This document shows, one piece after another, positions 39,757-49,564 of a stretch of DNA of 64,000 nucleotides. Origin of the DNA: Gemmatimonadaceae bacterium (GTDB lineage Bacteria; Gemmatimonadota; Gemmatimonadetes; Gemmatimonadales; Gemmatimonadaceae); contig DATLTC010000009.1 in assembly GCA_035533755.1 (NCBI GenBank), positions 186,001 through 250,000 of the forward strand, written 5' to 3'. The stretch's first letter is position 1; every line of letters begins with the position of its first letter. Both the position numbers and the translations under genes were made by a program. The notes below the pieces were generated by a model. It did no database searches, was not told where the DNA came from, and saw only the letters and a list, made by a program, of their open reading frames with translations.

Positions 39757-39760
<4 letters not shown>

Positions 39761-40530
39761 GACTCACCCTTCACGTATGGCGGCAGCCGGCGGCCAATGC
39801 CGGAGGGCGGTTCGAGCGATATGAAGCGCCCGACGTCAGCCCCGACATGTCGTTCCTCGAGATGCTCGACGTGGTGAACGAGGGACTCATCGCCCAGGGC
39901 CAGGTGCCGATCGCGTTCGATCACGACTGTCGCGAGGGGATCTGCGGCATGTGTGGCATGGTGGTGAACGGCGTGGCGCATGGGCCGATGAAGATGACCA
40001 CTACCTGCCAGCTGCACATGCGGCATTTCAAGGACGGCGACGAGTTGTGGATCGAGCCGTGGCGGGCCCGGGCGTTCCACGTCGTGAAGGATCTGGTGGT
40101 GGATCGCAGCGCCTTCGACCGGATCATCCAGGCGGGAGGGTTCATCAGCGCGCCCACGGGCGCCGCCCAGGACGCGAACGCGATTCCGGTATCCAAGCAG
40201 GACGCCGATGAGGCGATGGACGCCGCGGCCTGCATCGGCTGCGGCGCCTGCGTGGCAGCGTGCCCCAACGGCTCGGCATCGCTGTTCACGGCCGCCAAGA
40301 TCTCACATCTCGGGCTGTTGCCCCAGGGGCAGCCGGAGCGCTACCGGCGCGCCCTGCGGATGGTGGCGCAGATGGATCTCGAGAACTTCGGCGGGTGCAC
40401 CCTGTTCGGCGAGTGCCAGGAAGCGTGTCCCAAGGGCATCAGCATCGACTTCATCGCGCGGATGAACCGCGACTATCTGGGCGCCGTGGTGACCGAGCGC
40501 CCGGAGAAGGCGGTGGGCGGCGCGGGCTGA
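39757..40530 (+). CDS. sdhB: Succinate dehydrogenase / fumarate reductase iron-sulfur subunit
   Basis: 257 residues from GTG. Three clusters are readable: [2Fe-2S] in [10 protein letters not shown], [4Fe-4S] in [14 protein letters not shown], and [3Fe-4S] with [14 protein letters not shown]. It carries electrons from the flavin to SdhC. It ends only nine bases from the end of the convergent dcd gene with no visible terminator between them. Confidence 0.96.
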
Positions 40531-40539
40531 CGCGACGGA

Positions 40540-41094
40540 TCAGAGCCGCGGCAGCGTCACCCCATGCTGCCCCTGGTACTTGCCCTTCTTGTCCTTGTAG
40601 GAGATCTCGGGCTCCTCTTCGCCCTTGAAGAAGAGCACCTGGGCGATCCCCTCATTGGCGTAGATCTTGGCGGGGAGCGGCGTGGTGTTCGAGATCTCCA
40701 GGGTCACGAATCCCTCCCATTCCGGCTCGAAGGGCGTGACGTTGGTGATGATGCCGCACCGGGCGTAGGTGGACTTGCCCACCGTCACCGTGAGGATGTT
40801 CCTCGGGATGCGGAAGTACTCCACCGAGCGGGCCAGGGCAAACGAGTTGGGCGGGACGATGCAGACGTCCCCCTCGAACTCCACGAAGCTCTTGGGATCG
40901 AAGTCCTTGGGATCCACGATCGAGTTCAGCACGTTCGTGAAGATCCGGAACTCCCGCGCCACGCGCATGTCGTAGCCGTACGAGCTGACGCCATAGGAGA
41001 TGACGCCGGCGCGCACCTGGCGGTCTTCGAAGGGCTCGATCATCCCGTGTTCCTTGGCCATGCGGGTGATCCAGCGATCGGACATGATGCTCAT
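40540..41094 (-). CDS. dcd: dCTP deaminase
   Basis: 184 residues on the minus strand, the only gene on this strand right of 5061. The start ATG at 41094 (MSIMSDRWI) matches the family N-terminus; ATG 41085 is possible. The motifs [22 protein letters not shown] with the trimer-forming region, and the C-terminal [12 protein letters not shown] are typical. It converts dCTP to dUTP for thymidylate synthesis; whether it is also a dUTPase (Dcd-Dut type) is not certain. Confidence 0.94.
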   Translation of the reverse strand: MSIMSDRWITRMAKEHGMIEPFEDRQVRAGVISYGVSSYGYDMRVAREFRIFTNVLNSIVDPKDFDPKSFVEFEGDVCIVPPNSFALARSVEYFRIPRNILTVTVGKSTYARCGIITNVTPFEPEWEGFVTLEISNTTPLPAKIYANEGIAQVLFFKGEEEPEISYKDKKGKYQGQHGVTLPRL

Positions 41095-41148
41095 GAGGGG
41101 CCCGAGAGAGGGTGGCGGTGGGGGCGGGGACGGCTGGCCGCGCGCCGG

Positions 41149-41177
41149 AATGTATCCACCCACGCCACACGCGCCAA
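41149..41177 (-). promoter_or_regulatory. dcd promoter
   Basis: On the minus strand TTGGCG (41177-41172), 17 bases, TACATT (41154-41149). The leader is about 50 bases. It lies back to back with the nuo promoter. Confidence 0.5.
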
Positions 41178-41205
41178 GCGTGTCGGCGGGACGTGAGGAA
41201 TCCGG

Positions 41206-41234
41206 TTGACCCCCGCCAACACGCTGGATAACTT
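41206..41234 (+). promoter_or_regulatory. nuo operon promoter
   Basis: TTGACC (41206-41211), 17 bases, TAACTT (41229-41234). The -10 is identical to that of yicC. The nuoA ATG is 45 bases downstream, preceded by TGGAGC. Confidence 0.65.
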
Positions 41235-41250
41235 TTCCGCGCTGGAGCTA

Positions 41251-41264
41251 GTGAAAGTTTTCAC
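41251..41264. promoter_or_regulatory. Palindrome in the nuo leader
   Basis: GTGAAA (41251-41256) and TTTCAC (41259-41264) form a 6-base inverted repeat two bases apart, about ten bases after the expected transcription start. The position suits a repressor operator. The cognate regulator is unknown. Confidence 0.4.
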
Positions 41265-41279
41265 GAAGTCTGGAGCGCC

Positions 41280-41684
41280 ATGGAACGCACGTATTTCCCC
41301 GTCCTGCTCCTGCTCGGCTTCGCCATCGTCAACGCGGTGGTGATGCTGGGGCTCTCCCATCTCACGCTGCGTCCGCGCCCGACGCCGGTCAAACAGGCCG
41401 CGTACGAATCCGGCATGCCGCCGCTGGGCGACGCCCGTGAGCGATTCTCGGTCAAGTTCTACATGGTCGCGGTGCTCTTCATCATCTTCGACATCGAGAC
41501 CGTGTTCATGATTCCGTGGGGTGCGAACTTCCGCGAACTGTCGTGCGCGGTGCCCCTCGTGGGCGGCGCCTGTCCGGCAGGACAGATCTCGTTCTTCGGC
41601 CTCGGGGAGATGCTGGTGTTCATGGCCATTCTCCTCGTCGGTTTCCTCTACGTCTGGAAGAAGGGTGCCCTGCAATGGGACTGA
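41280..41684 (+). CDS. nuoA: NADH-quinone oxidoreductase subunit A
   Basis: 134 residues with three membrane segments (about 7-27, 60-80 and 107-125). The loop [12 protein letters not shown] is the variant of the family motif YECG, and FDIETVF is conserved in the second helix. The usual cysteine of the loop is a serine here. It is the first gene of a complete 14-gene complex I operon. Confidence 0.94.
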   Translation: MERTYFPVLLLLGFAIVNAVVMLGLSHLTLRPRPTPVKQAAYESGMPPLGDARERFSVKFYMVAVLFIIFDIETVFMIPWGANFRELSCAVPLVGGACPAGQISFFGLGEMLVFMAILLVGFLYVWKKGALQWD

Positions 41685-42298
41685 CCCCGCGCCCGGAGTC
41701 GACCGTGTCGTACAATCCGGCCTCACAGGAAGGCTGGGTGGCCACGAAGCTCGACTTTCTCGTCAACTGGGCCCGCGCCAGCTCGCTCTGGCCAATGCCG
41801 TTCGGCACCGCGTGCTGCGCCATCGAATTCATGGCCAGCGCCGCGAGCGACTTCGACCTCGCGCGGTTCGGCATGGAGCGGATGAGCTTCTCCCCGCGCC
41901 AGGCCGACGTGCTGATCTGCGCCGGCCGTGTGCCGTTCAAGCTGGCGCCCGTGCTGCGTCGCATCTGGCAGCAGATGCCGCAGCCCAAGTGGGCGATCTC
42001 CATGGGCGCCTGCGCGTCGTCGGGCGGGATGTTCGACAACTATGCGGTGGTGCAGGGCATCGACACCATCATTCCGGTGGACGTGTACGTCCCCGGGTGC
42101 CCGCCGCGGCCGGAAGGCCTGATCTACGGGATCATGCTCCTCCAGGAGAAGGTCAAGAAGGAGCGCGCGGCCGACAAGACGCTCCGCAACGAGATGGAGC
42201 CCGACCCCAAGAGCCAGCTCTACATCCCGCCGTCGCTGATCGACGAACTGTCGGAGCCGTTCGGGAATTCGGTCCACCAGACCCGGTCGGGCCTGTGA
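41675..42298 (+). CDS. nuoB: NADH-quinone oxidoreductase subunit B (cluster N2)
   Basis: 207 residues. C47 and C48 (GTACCAIEF), C113 (GACASSGG) and C142 (PGCPPRPE) bind the terminal [4Fe-4S] cluster N2 that reduces quinone. The start lies 10 bases inside nuoA. The C-terminal 50 residues beyond the core are charged and variable. Confidence 0.96.
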   Translation: MGLTPRPESTVSYNPASQEGWVATKLDFLVNWARASSLWPMPFGTACCAIEFMASAASDFDLARFGMERMSFSPRQADVLICAGRVPFKLAPVLRRIWQQMPQPKWAISMGACASSGGMFDNYAVVQGIDTIIPVDVYVPGCPPRPEGLIYGIMLLQEKVKKERAADKTLRNEMEPDPKSQLYIPPSLIDELSEPFGNSVHQTRSGL

Positions 42299-42999
42299 GC
42301 GCGCCGTTCACGCCCCTGGTGGCCGGCAGCGCCCTCGGCGCCGGCGCGCCGTCGCCCGCCACCCCGCACCATGTGGCGTTGGCCGGCGGCGACGCCAATC
42401 CGTCGGCCGCGGCGTTGCAGGCGCGCTTCGGTGACGCGGTGCGCCGCGTGCACGTGGTGCGCGGCGAGACCAACGTCGTCGTCGCCGACGCCTCCCTGCT
42501 CGACATCGTGCGCTGGCTGCACGACGATCCGTCGCAGCAGTACGAGTACCTCTCCGACGTGACGGCGGTGGAGTTCCGCGACCCCGAGCAGCCGATCGAG
42601 GTGGTGTGGCACCTGCGCTCCATCGTGTACCGGCGGTTCCTGCGGCTCAAGGTGGAGCTGACCCGGGGCGAACCGCTCGCCGTGTCCAGCGTCTGGGACG
42701 TGTACAAGGGAGCGGATTGGCTGGAGCGCGAGTGCTACGACATGTTCGGCATCGCGTTTCGCGGCCACCCCGATCTGCGCCGCATTCTGATGTGGGAGGG
42801 ATACCGCGAAGGGTTCCCCCTCCGGAAGGACTTCCCGCTGCGGGGCCGGTTCAGCCGGTCGGAGCAGCTCCGGCAGGCGCTGGCGGCCAATCCCGAAGCC
42901 CGCTACTCGATGGAAGAGCTGTCGATCGCCGACGCGTTCGAGGACCTCCCGCAGGAAATGCGGCGCCGCCTGAGCGGCGGCGAGCAGGCGGGGGAATAG
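42295..42999 (+). CDS. nuoC: NADH-quinone oxidoreductase subunit C
   Basis: 234 residues from GTG, overlapping nuoB as GTGA. The 30-kDa subunit signature [20 protein letters not shown] is centred near residue 150. The first 40 residues are alanine/proline-rich and not conserved. It is separate from nuoD, unlike the E. coli fusion. Confidence 0.94.
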   Translation: MSAPFTPLVAGSALGAGAPSPATPHHVALAGGDANPSAAALQARFGDAVRRVHVVRGETNVVVADASLLDIVRWLHDDPSQQYEYLSDVTAVEFRDPEQPIEVVWHLRSIVYRRFLRLKVELTRGEPLAVSSVWDVYKGADWLERECYDMFGIAFRGHPDLRRILMWEGYREGFPLRKDFPLRGRFSRSEQLRQALAANPEARYSMEELSIADAFEDLPQEMRRRLSGGEQAGE

Positions 43000-43005
43000 C
43001 GCGCC

Positions 43006-44319
43006 ATGCCAACGACCAAGCGTACGGTGGAAGTCGAACTCTCGACCACGGGCCTCGATGCGCAGGGCCGTCCGGTGCGGGTGCCCCTGGTGACCGACGA
43101 CCGGGGCAACGCCGTGGCCATGGAAGCGCCCGAGGCGATGGAGCCCGATCTCGCCGGCGAGCACATGCTCATCAACATCGGTCCGCAGCACCCGGCCACG
43201 CACGGCGTGCTCCGGCTGGTGCTCGAACTCGACGGCGAGACCGTGGTGCGTTGCATTCCGCACATCGGGTACCTGCACTGCGGCTTCGAGAAGATCGGCG
43301 AATATCGCCAGTACAATCAGATCATCCCGTGGACGGATCGCGAGGACTACCTCAACTCCCCGGGCAACAACGTCGCCTTCGTGCTCGGCGCCGAGCGGCT
43401 GTTCGGGATCGAGATCACGGAACGCTGCACGGTGCTCCGGGTGATCGCGATGGAGCTGTCGCGGATCATCTCGCACCTCGTCTGGTGGGGCACCACCTGC
43501 ATCGACATCGGCGCGTTCACGCCGTTCCTCTGGCTGTTCCAGGAGCGCGAACGGGTGTACGAGTTGATCGAGATGTGGATCGGCGCCCGGCTCACGACGT
43601 CGCTGACCCGCGTCGGCGGCATGGGCGCCGACATCCCCGACGGCTTCATGGACAAGCTCACCGGCTTCGTGAAGAGCTTCCCCAAGACGATCGACGAAGC
43701 CGAGCGGATGCTGTCGAAGAACGCGGTGTGGGTGGGGCGCACGGTCGGCCTCGGGGCGATGTCGGCCGACGAGGCGATGAACTACGGCCTCTCGGGCCCG
43801 ATGCTCCGGGCGTCCGGCGTGGCGTACGACGTCCGCCGCGACTTCCCGTATCTGGATTACGAGACGTACGACTTCGACGTGCCGGTGGGCACGAGCGGCG
43901 ACGTGTACGACCGGTATCTGGTGCGCGTGGAAGAGCTGCGCCAGTCGGTGCGGATCCTCGAGCAGGCCATCCGGCGGCTGCCCGACGGCCCGGTGAACGT
44001 CGACGACCACCGCGTGATCCTGCCGCCCAAGAGCAAGGCCACGAGCGACATGGAGTCGATGATCCATCACTTCAAGCAGGTCATGGAAGGTCCGCGGCCG
44101 CCGGCCGGCGAGTGCTACGTGGCGGTGGAGAGTCCCAAGGGCGAGAAGGGCTACTACATGGTGTCCGACGGCACGTCGAAGCCGGTGCGCTGGCGCATCC
44201 GGCCTCCGTCGTTCGTGAATCTGTCCGCCATCCCGAAGATGGTGGAGGGCCACCTGCTGTCGGACGTGATCGCCATCAACGCGAGCATCGACATCGTCAT
44301 GGGCGAGATCGACCGATGA
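43006..44319 (+). CDS. nuoD: NADH-quinone oxidoreductase subunit D
   Basis: 437 residues of the 49-kDa/NiFe-hydrogenase large-subunit family. INIGPQHPATHGVLR (about 52-66) is the quinone-site loop, and the family N-terminus IGYLHCGFEK follows. About 45 residues precede the core. It forms the quinone-binding chamber with NuoB. Confidence 0.96.
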   Translation: MPTTKRTVEVELSTTGLDAQGRPVRVPLVTDDRGNAVAMEAPEAMEPDLAGEHMLINIGPQHPATHGVLRLVLELDGETVVRCIPHIGYLHCGFEKIGEYRQYNQIIPWTDREDYLNSPGNNVAFVLGAERLFGIEITERCTVLRVIAMELSRIISHLVWWGTTCIDIGAFTPFLWLFQERERVYELIEMWIGARLTTSLTRVGGMGADIPDGFMDKLTGFVKSFPKTIDEAERMLSKNAVWVGRTVGLGAMSADEAMNYGLSGPMLRASGVAYDVRRDFPYLDYETYDFDVPVGTSGDVYDRYLVRVEELRQSVRILEQAIRRLPDGPVNVDDHRVILPPKSKATSDMESMIHHFKQVMEGPRPPAGECYVAVESPKGEKGYYMVSDGTSKPVRWRIRPPSFVNLSAIPKMVEGHLLSDVIAINASIDIVMGEIDR

Positions 44320-44362
44320 CGGCCCGCCTGCTCGAGCATACCTTCGAAGGAGATTCCGGCCG

Positions 44363-44908
44363 GTGAACGCGCAAGACATGGGCGGCGTGGACGCCCCCGC
44401 CGACGCATCGCACGGGCACCACGCGGAGCACTACCAGCCGGTGTTCGTCGGCGATCGGCGCCGGCAGCTCGACGAGCTGTTCACGCGCTACCCGACCAGG
44501 ATGGCGGCGCTGCTGCCGGCCCTGTGGATGGTCCAGGAAGACCGCGGCTGGATCAGCGAAGAAGGGATGGCCGAGGTGGCCACCGTGCTGGAGCTCACCC
44601 CCGCATACGTGAAGGGCGTGGTGACCTTCTACACGATGTACCACCAGCACCCGGTGGGACGGCACTTCATCCAGGTCTGCACCACCTCGCCGTGCGCCGT
44701 GTGCGGGGCCGAGGACGTGCGCGACGCCTTCCTCCGCCATACGGGGTGCGAGGAGCTCGGCGTCACGTCGCAGGACGGACGGTTCACGGTGATCGAGGTC
44801 GAGTGCCTGGGCGCCTGCGGATTCGCGACGCCGGTGATGATCAACGAGCAATTCCTGGAATCGGTGACGCCCGAGAAGGTGCCCGAGATCCTCTCTGGTT
44901 TGAAATAA
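44363..44908 (+). CDS. nuoE: NADH-quinone oxidoreductase subunit E ([2Fe-2S] N1a)
   Basis: 181 residues from GTG with a good AAGGAG upstream. The [2Fe-2S] ligands are in CTTSPC and ECLGACG. The N-terminus has a short histidine-rich segment (SHGHHAEHY) before the thioredoxin-like domain. It is part of the NADH-oxidising arm with NuoF. Confidence 0.95.
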   Translation: MNAQDMGGVDAPADASHGHHAEHYQPVFVGDRRRQLDELFTRYPTRMAALLPALWMVQEDRGWISEEGMAEVATVLELTPAYVKGVVTFYTMYHQHPVGRHFIQVCTTSPCAVCGAEDVRDAFLRHTGCEELGVTSQDGRFTVIEVECLGACGFATPVMINEQFLESVTPEKVPEILSGLK

Positions 44909-46221
44909 TGGGATATCCGCACGCACCGCACGCTCGCGAGACGCTGCTGCTCTCCAAGTATTTCGGAGACCGGGAGGCGGTTTCGCTCGACGGCTGGAAG
45001 ACGCGGGGGGGCTACACCGCGCTGCGCAAGGCGCTGGCCATGGAACCGGCAGAGATCGTCAACATCGTGAAGGAGTCGGGCCTGCGCGGGCGCGGCGGCG
45101 CCGGATTCCCCACGGGCGTGAAATGGTCGTTCATGAAGCCGGGGGACGGCAAGCCGCACTACCTGTGCTGCAACGCCGATGAATCGGAACCGGGCACGTT
45201 CAAGGACCGCGAGATCATGCGCTGGACGCCGCACGCCCTCATCGAGGGCTGCGCGATCGGCGCCTACGCGATCGGCGCCGAGACCTGCTACATCTACATC
45301 CGCGGCGAATTCACCGAGCCCATCGTCCGCATGGAAGCGGCGCTCGTCGAAGCGTACGCCGCCGGCATCCTCGGCAAGAACGCGATGGGCACCGGCAAGA
45401 CGGTCAACGTCTACGTGCACAAGGGGGCGGGCGCCTACATCTGCGGTGAGGAGACGGCGCTCATGAACTCCATCGAGGGGCGGCGCGGCAATCCGCGCAT
45501 CAAGCCGCCCTTCCCGGCGGTGTCGGGCGTGTTCGCGCAGCCGACCACGATCAACAACGTCGAGACGCTGGCCGCCATCCCCCACATCCTCAACCACGGC
45601 GGCGCGTGGTACAAGCAGTTCGGGCGCGCCGACAATCCCAAGAGCACGGGCACCAAGCTGTTCTCGGTCTGTGGCAACGTGCAGCGGCCGGGCAACTACG
45701 AAGTGACGCTCGGCTTCCCGTTCAAGGATTTCCTCTACGATCTGTGCGGTGGTCCGCGGCCGGGACGCCGGTTCAAGGCGATCATCCCCGGCGGCATCTC
45801 CGTGCCCATCCAGACGGTGGAGGAAGCCGAGGCGAGCCTCATGGACTACGAGGGGTTCGTGGACCAGGGCACGATGCTCGGCTCGGGGGGCGTGATCGTG
45901 ATCGACGACGCGCAGAACCTGGTCAAGCAGATCGCGCGGGCGGCGCGCTTCTTCGCCCACGAGAGTTGCGCCCAGTGCACGCAGTGCCGCGAAGGCACGG
46001 CGTGGACCACGCGCATCCTCGATCGGATCGTGGCCGGCGACGGTACGGCCGAGGACCTCGACACCCTGCTCGACATCGCCGACAACATGACCGGAAAGAC
46101 GATCTGCGTGCTCAGCGACTCGTGCGCCGTGCCCGTGGTGTCGGGCATCAAGAAGTTCCGCGGCGACTTCGAGGCGCTCATCAAGAAGAAGACGGTCCAT
46201 CACGTCCCGGCGGTGGTGTAA
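44908..46221 (+). CDS. nuoF: NADH-quinone oxidoreductase subunit F (NADH/FMN site)
   Basis: 437 residues. GRGGAGFPTG binds NADH, the FMN site includes GAGAYICGEETAL, and CAQCTQCREG with a later cysteine holds cluster N3. The start overlaps the nuoE stop as TAATG. It takes hydride from NADH. Confidence 0.96.
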   Translation: MGYPHAPHARETLLLSKYFGDREAVSLDGWKTRGGYTALRKALAMEPAEIVNIVKESGLRGRGGAGFPTGVKWSFMKPGDGKPHYLCCNADESEPGTFKDREIMRWTPHALIEGCAIGAYAIGAETCYIYIRGEFTEPIVRMEAALVEAYAAGILGKNAMGTGKTVNVYVHKGAGAYICGEETALMNSIEGRRGNPRIKPPFPAVSGVFAQPTTINNVETLAAIPHILNHGGAWYKQFGRADNPKSTGTKLFSVCGNVQRPGNYEVTLGFPFKDFLYDLCGGPRPGRRFKAIIPGGISVPIQTVEEAEASLMDYEGFVDQGTMLGSGGVIVIDDAQNLVKQIARAARFFAHESCAQCTQCREGTAWTTRILDRIVAGDGTAEDLDTLLDIADNMTGKTICVLSDSCAVPVVSGIKKFRGDFEALIKKKTVHHVPAVV

Positions 46222-47790
46222 ATGCCCGATGCGAAGTTGGTCAACCTGACGATCGAAGGGCGGGCGGTCTCCGTCCCCGAGGGCACGTCGATTCTCGAAG
46301 CGGCCAAGGCGGCGGGCGTGCTCGTGCCGCACTACTGCTACCACCCGGGGCTCCCGGTGGCCGGCGTGTGCCGCATGTGCCTGGTCGAGGTCGAGAAGAT
46401 GCCCAAGCTGGCCCCCTCCTGCGCCACGACGGTGGGCGAGGGCCAGGTGGTGCACGTGCATTCCCCCAAGGCGCTCGAGGCGCGCAAGGGCGTGCTCGAG
46501 ATGCTGCTCATCAACCACCCGCTCGACTGTCCGATCTGCGACCAGGCCGGCGAGTGCGAGCTCCAGGACTACACGTTCCAGGAAGGCCGGTCCGAGGGGC
46601 GGCTGCGCGAGCCCAAGCGGTTCAATCCCGTTGAGGACTTCGGCGGCGACGTGATGTACGTGGCCAATCGCTGCATTCTCTGCACGCGCTGCGTGCGGTT
46701 CATGGGCGATGTGGCCCAGGACGCCGCCCTCAACGTGAGCGAACGCGGCGACCGCGCGCTCATCGGCAAGTTCGAGGGCAAGGATCTCACGCACCCGTGG
46801 GCCGGCAACGTCATCGACCTCTGTCCGGTCGGCGCCCTCCTGTCCAAGGATTCGCTCAACAAGGTGCGGGCGTGGGAAGTCGATCGCACCGCGTCCATCT
46901 GCCCGGGCTGTTCGCAGGGATGCAACATGATCATCGAGACGCGCGACAACATGGTCGTGCGCCTCCGCCCGCGCGCCAACGATGCCGTGAACCAGTACTT
47001 CCTGTGCGACGAGGGCCGGCTGGACTACCGCTGGATGAATCGCCAGGATCGCGTGGAATACCCGATGGTCCGGCAGGGCGAAGCGCTGGCGACCGCCGAG
47101 TGGGAGGCCGCCGTGTCCGCCGCCGCCGCGCTGGTGGCCGGCAAGCGAACGTTCGTGCTCGCCTCGCCCAACCTGCCGAACGAAGCGCTCTATCTGATCT
47201 CCCGGCTCGTGAAGAAGACGGGTGGCGTCGGCGCGTTCCGCGTGCGCCAGGGGTCCGAAGCGCCGCTGCCCGGAGTCGCCGACCTCGCGCGGCGGGCCGA
47301 TCGGGCCGCCAACGGGCGCGGCGCCGAGCTGATGGGCCTGGCGCGTGACTCCGCGCCGCTCGCCAAGCTGCAGGCCGGCGACGTGCTGATCGTGGCCGAC
47401 GAGGAGTTGGCCGGGGTCGACGCGCCCGACGTGGCCAAGGCGGGCGCGATCATCGTCATCGGCACCACGTTGCCCGGCTGGGCGCGCCACCTGGCCGCGG
47501 TGGTGCTGCCGATCAACAACATGGCCGAGGAGGAGGGCACGTTCACCAACCTCCGCGGGCGCGTGCAGCGGTTCCGGCAGGCCAAGGCGGGGCCCGGCTT
47601 CGCCCGCCCGAGTTGGCTCGTGCTGGCCGATCTCCTCACCGCGGTGGGGGACGCCGCGCCCTACATGCTCGCCAACGAAGTGTTCGCCGCGCTCGCCGCG
47701 GCGCATCCGGAGTTCGCCGGGATGTCGTATGACACGCTCGGACTCTCCGGCGCCGTCGTCCCGAGCGCGGGCGCGGGGGCCGTCGCATGA
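46222..47790 (+). CDS. nuoG: NADH-quinone oxidoreductase subunit G, short form
   Basis: 522 residues, well below the 680-900 usual for this subunit. The N-terminal half is complete: [2Fe-2S] cysteines (HYCYHP...GVCRMC), N5 with His (HPLDCPICDQAGEC), N4 (CILCTRC, LCPVGAL) and the off-pathway N7 motif (CPGCSQGCN plus a later cysteine). The C-terminal molybdopterin-type domain is cut to about 270 residues but keeps EEGTFTNLRGRVQ. The stop is natural and nuoH overlaps it, so this is a short family form rather than a frameshift. Confidence 0.93.
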   Translation: MPDAKLVNLTIEGRAVSVPEGTSILEAAKAAGVLVPHYCYHPGLPVAGVCRMCLVEVEKMPKLAPSCATTVGEGQVVHVHSPKALEARKGVLEMLLINHPLDCPICDQAGECELQDYTFQEGRSEGRLREPKRFNPVEDFGGDVMYVANRCILCTRCVRFMGDVAQDAALNVSERGDRALIGKFEGKDLTHPWAGNVIDLCPVGALLSKDSLNKVRAWEVDRTASICPGCSQGCNMIIETRDNMVVRLRPRANDAVNQYFLCDEGRLDYRWMNRQDRVEYPMVRQGEALATAEWEAAVSAAAALVAGKRTFVLASPNLPNEALYLISRLVKKTGGVGAFRVRQGSEAPLPGVADLARRADRAANGRGAELMGLARDSAPLAKLQAGDVLIVADEELAGVDAPDVAKAGAIIVIGTTLPGWARHLAAVVLPINNMAEEEGTFTNLRGRVQRFRQAKAGPGFARPSWLVLADLLTAVGDAAPYMLANEVFAALAAAHPEFAGMSYDTLGLSGAVVPSAGAGAVA

Positions 47791-49067
47791 CGATCCTCGG
47801 CAACGCGCTGCTCCAGATCGCGAGTCCGCAACTGCCGCCGCCGTCCAACGTCGTGTTCTTCGTGGCGACGGTGATCAAGATCGTGGTGCTGTTCTCGCTC
47901 TACATGGTGGGCGTGGCCTTGCTCACGCTGGCCGAACGCAAGGTCTCGGCGTGGATCCAGGATCGGCACGGCCCCAACCGCGTGGGGCCCGGCGGCCTCC
48001 TCCAGCCGGCGGCCGATGGGCTCAAGAACATCATGAAGGAGGAGACGTACCCCGACGCGGCGAACATCCCGCTGTTCGTGCTCGCGCCGATAATGGCATT
48101 CGTGCCGGCCATGCTCACGTGGTGCGTGATCCCGTTCGCCGCGCCGTTGCCCACGCGCTGGGGCCTCATCGACATGGTCATCGCGCCGCTGCCGATCGGC
48201 TACCTGTTCATCCTCGCGATCTCCTCGCTGGGGGTGTACGGCATCGTCCTCGCCGGGTGGAGCTCCAACAACAAGTACGCGCTGCTGGGAGGCCTCCGGG
48301 CGAGCGCGCAGATGGTGTCGTACGAGATCGCCATGGGGATGGCGACGATCCCGGTGCTGCTGCTGGCCGGCAACGTCGCCCTCAACGACATCGTGCTCCA
48401 GCAGGCGCACGGCCTGTGGAACGTGCTCGGGCTCACCGTGGCGTTCTTCATCTTCCTCGTGGCGGCGTTCGCCGAGACCAACCGGCTGCCGTTCGACATG
48501 CCCGAAGCCGAATCCGAGCTCGTGGCCGGTTACCACTCGGAATACAGCGCCATGAAGTTCTCGATGTTCTTCATCGCCGAATACGCGAACATGGTCACCG
48601 CCAGCGCGCTGATGGTGACGCTGTTCTTCGGCGGCTGGGACATCCCGGGGCAGTGGGACGTGGCGCCGTGGAGCGTCCTCAAGACCTTCGCCACCGGCGG
48701 GTTCTTCCTGTTCAAGGTGCTGTTCTTCCTGTTCTTCTACATGTGGATCCGCTGGACTCTGCCGCGGTTCCGCTACGATCAGTTGATGGCGCTGGGATGG
48801 AAGTTCATGCTGCCGCTGTCGCTGAGCTACATCGTGGTGATGGCGAGCGCGATCCTCGGACTCGACGCCGCCGGCGTGGCCCGCGGGTCGTGGGCGTTCG
48901 GCCTGTCGTTGCTGGCGCTCAACGTGGTCCTCGTCGCGATCCTGTTCTTGTTCATCGACCGCGGCCGGCTGATCAGCCCGGCCTATTCCCGGCTCGACAA
49001 ACGCAATCTCGACACGCTCCGCGCCGCGGCGGCTGAGTCGTCACTGATGAGGGAGGGGCGCGACTGA
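47787..49067 (+). CDS. nuoH: NADH-quinone oxidoreductase subunit H
   Basis: 426 residues with about eight to nine membrane helices. The quinone-tunnel motifs ERKVSAWIQDRHGPNRVGP and ETNRLPFDMPEAESELVAGYH are fully conserved. A C-terminal cytoplasmic tail of about 35 residues is longer than usual. It links the peripheral arm to the proton-pumping membrane arm. Confidence 0.96.
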   Translation: MTILGNALLQIASPQLPPPSNVVFFVATVIKIVVLFSLYMVGVALLTLAERKVSAWIQDRHGPNRVGPGGLLQPAADGLKNIMKEETYPDAANIPLFVLAPIMAFVPAMLTWCVIPFAAPLPTRWGLIDMVIAPLPIGYLFILAISSLGVYGIVLAGWSSNNKYALLGGLRASAQMVSYEIAMGMATIPVLLLAGNVALNDIVLQQAHGLWNVLGLTVAFFIFLVAAFAETNRLPFDMPEAESELVAGYHSEYSAMKFSMFFIAEYANMVTASALMVTLFFGGWDIPGQWDVAPWSVLKTFATGGFFLFKVLFFLFFYMWIRWTLPRFRYDQLMALGWKFMLPLSLSYIVVMASAILGLDAAGVARGSWAFGLSLLALNVVLVAILFLFIDRGRLISPAYSRLDKRNLDTLRAAAAESSLMREGRD

Positions 49068-49564
49068 TGGCAATCGGCATCAAGGTGCTGGACCGCCCGA
49101 TCGACCAGAGCAGCTACGTGCGTGCCACGCTCAAGGGCATGGTCCTCACCGCCAAGCACCTGCTCAATCCCCAGAAGGTGACCACCCAGTATCCCGAGCA
49201 GAAGAAGTCGCTCTCGCCCCGCTGGCGCGGTACGCACCGGATGCTGACCACCGAGGACGGCAAGGCCAAGTGCGTCGCCTGCGGGCTCTGTCCCACCGTC
49301 TGTCCGGCCAACTGCATCAAGCTCGTGCCGGGCGAGGACGAGAAGGGCAACCGCTATCCGCTGGTGTTCGAGATCGACGAGTTCCGCTGCATCTTCTGCG
49401 GCTACTGCCAGGAAGTGTGCCCCGAGGAGGCGATCCACGTCGGCCGCCACTACGAGAACGCGGAATACAGCCGCCAGGGCTTTGTCTACGACCTCGAACG
49501 GCTGACGGCGCAGACCCACCCGGTGTGCGAGATGTGGGATCCCGCCGACCCCAAGGGGGAGTGA
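49067..49564 (+). CDS. nuoI: NADH-quinone oxidoreductase subunit I (clusters N6a/N6b)
   Basis: 165 residues with two ferredoxin motifs, CVACGLCPTVCPANC and CIFCGYCQEVCPEEA, each giving a [4Fe-4S] cluster. It passes electrons to NuoB. Both ends overlap neighbours as TGATG. Confidence 0.96.
   Translation: MAIGIKVLDRPIDQSSYVRATLKGMVLTAKHLLNPQKVTTQYPEQKKSLSPRWRGTHRMLTTEDGKAKCVACGLCPTVCPANCIKLVPGEDEKGNRYPLVFEIDEFRCIFCGYCQEVCPEEAIHVGRHYENAEYSRQGFVYDLERLTAQTHPVCEMWDPADPKGE

Noticed and set aside
44629-47706. A 1025-codon open frame on the minus strand opposite nuoE-nuoF-nuoG
   Set aside because: It mirrors three certain genes in GC-rich DNA, has biased composition and no recognisable domain.
46222-47790. 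Reading nuoG as truncated by a frameshift
   Set aside because: The stop overlaps the nuoH start and no continuation of the molybdopterin-type domain appears in other frames downstream.
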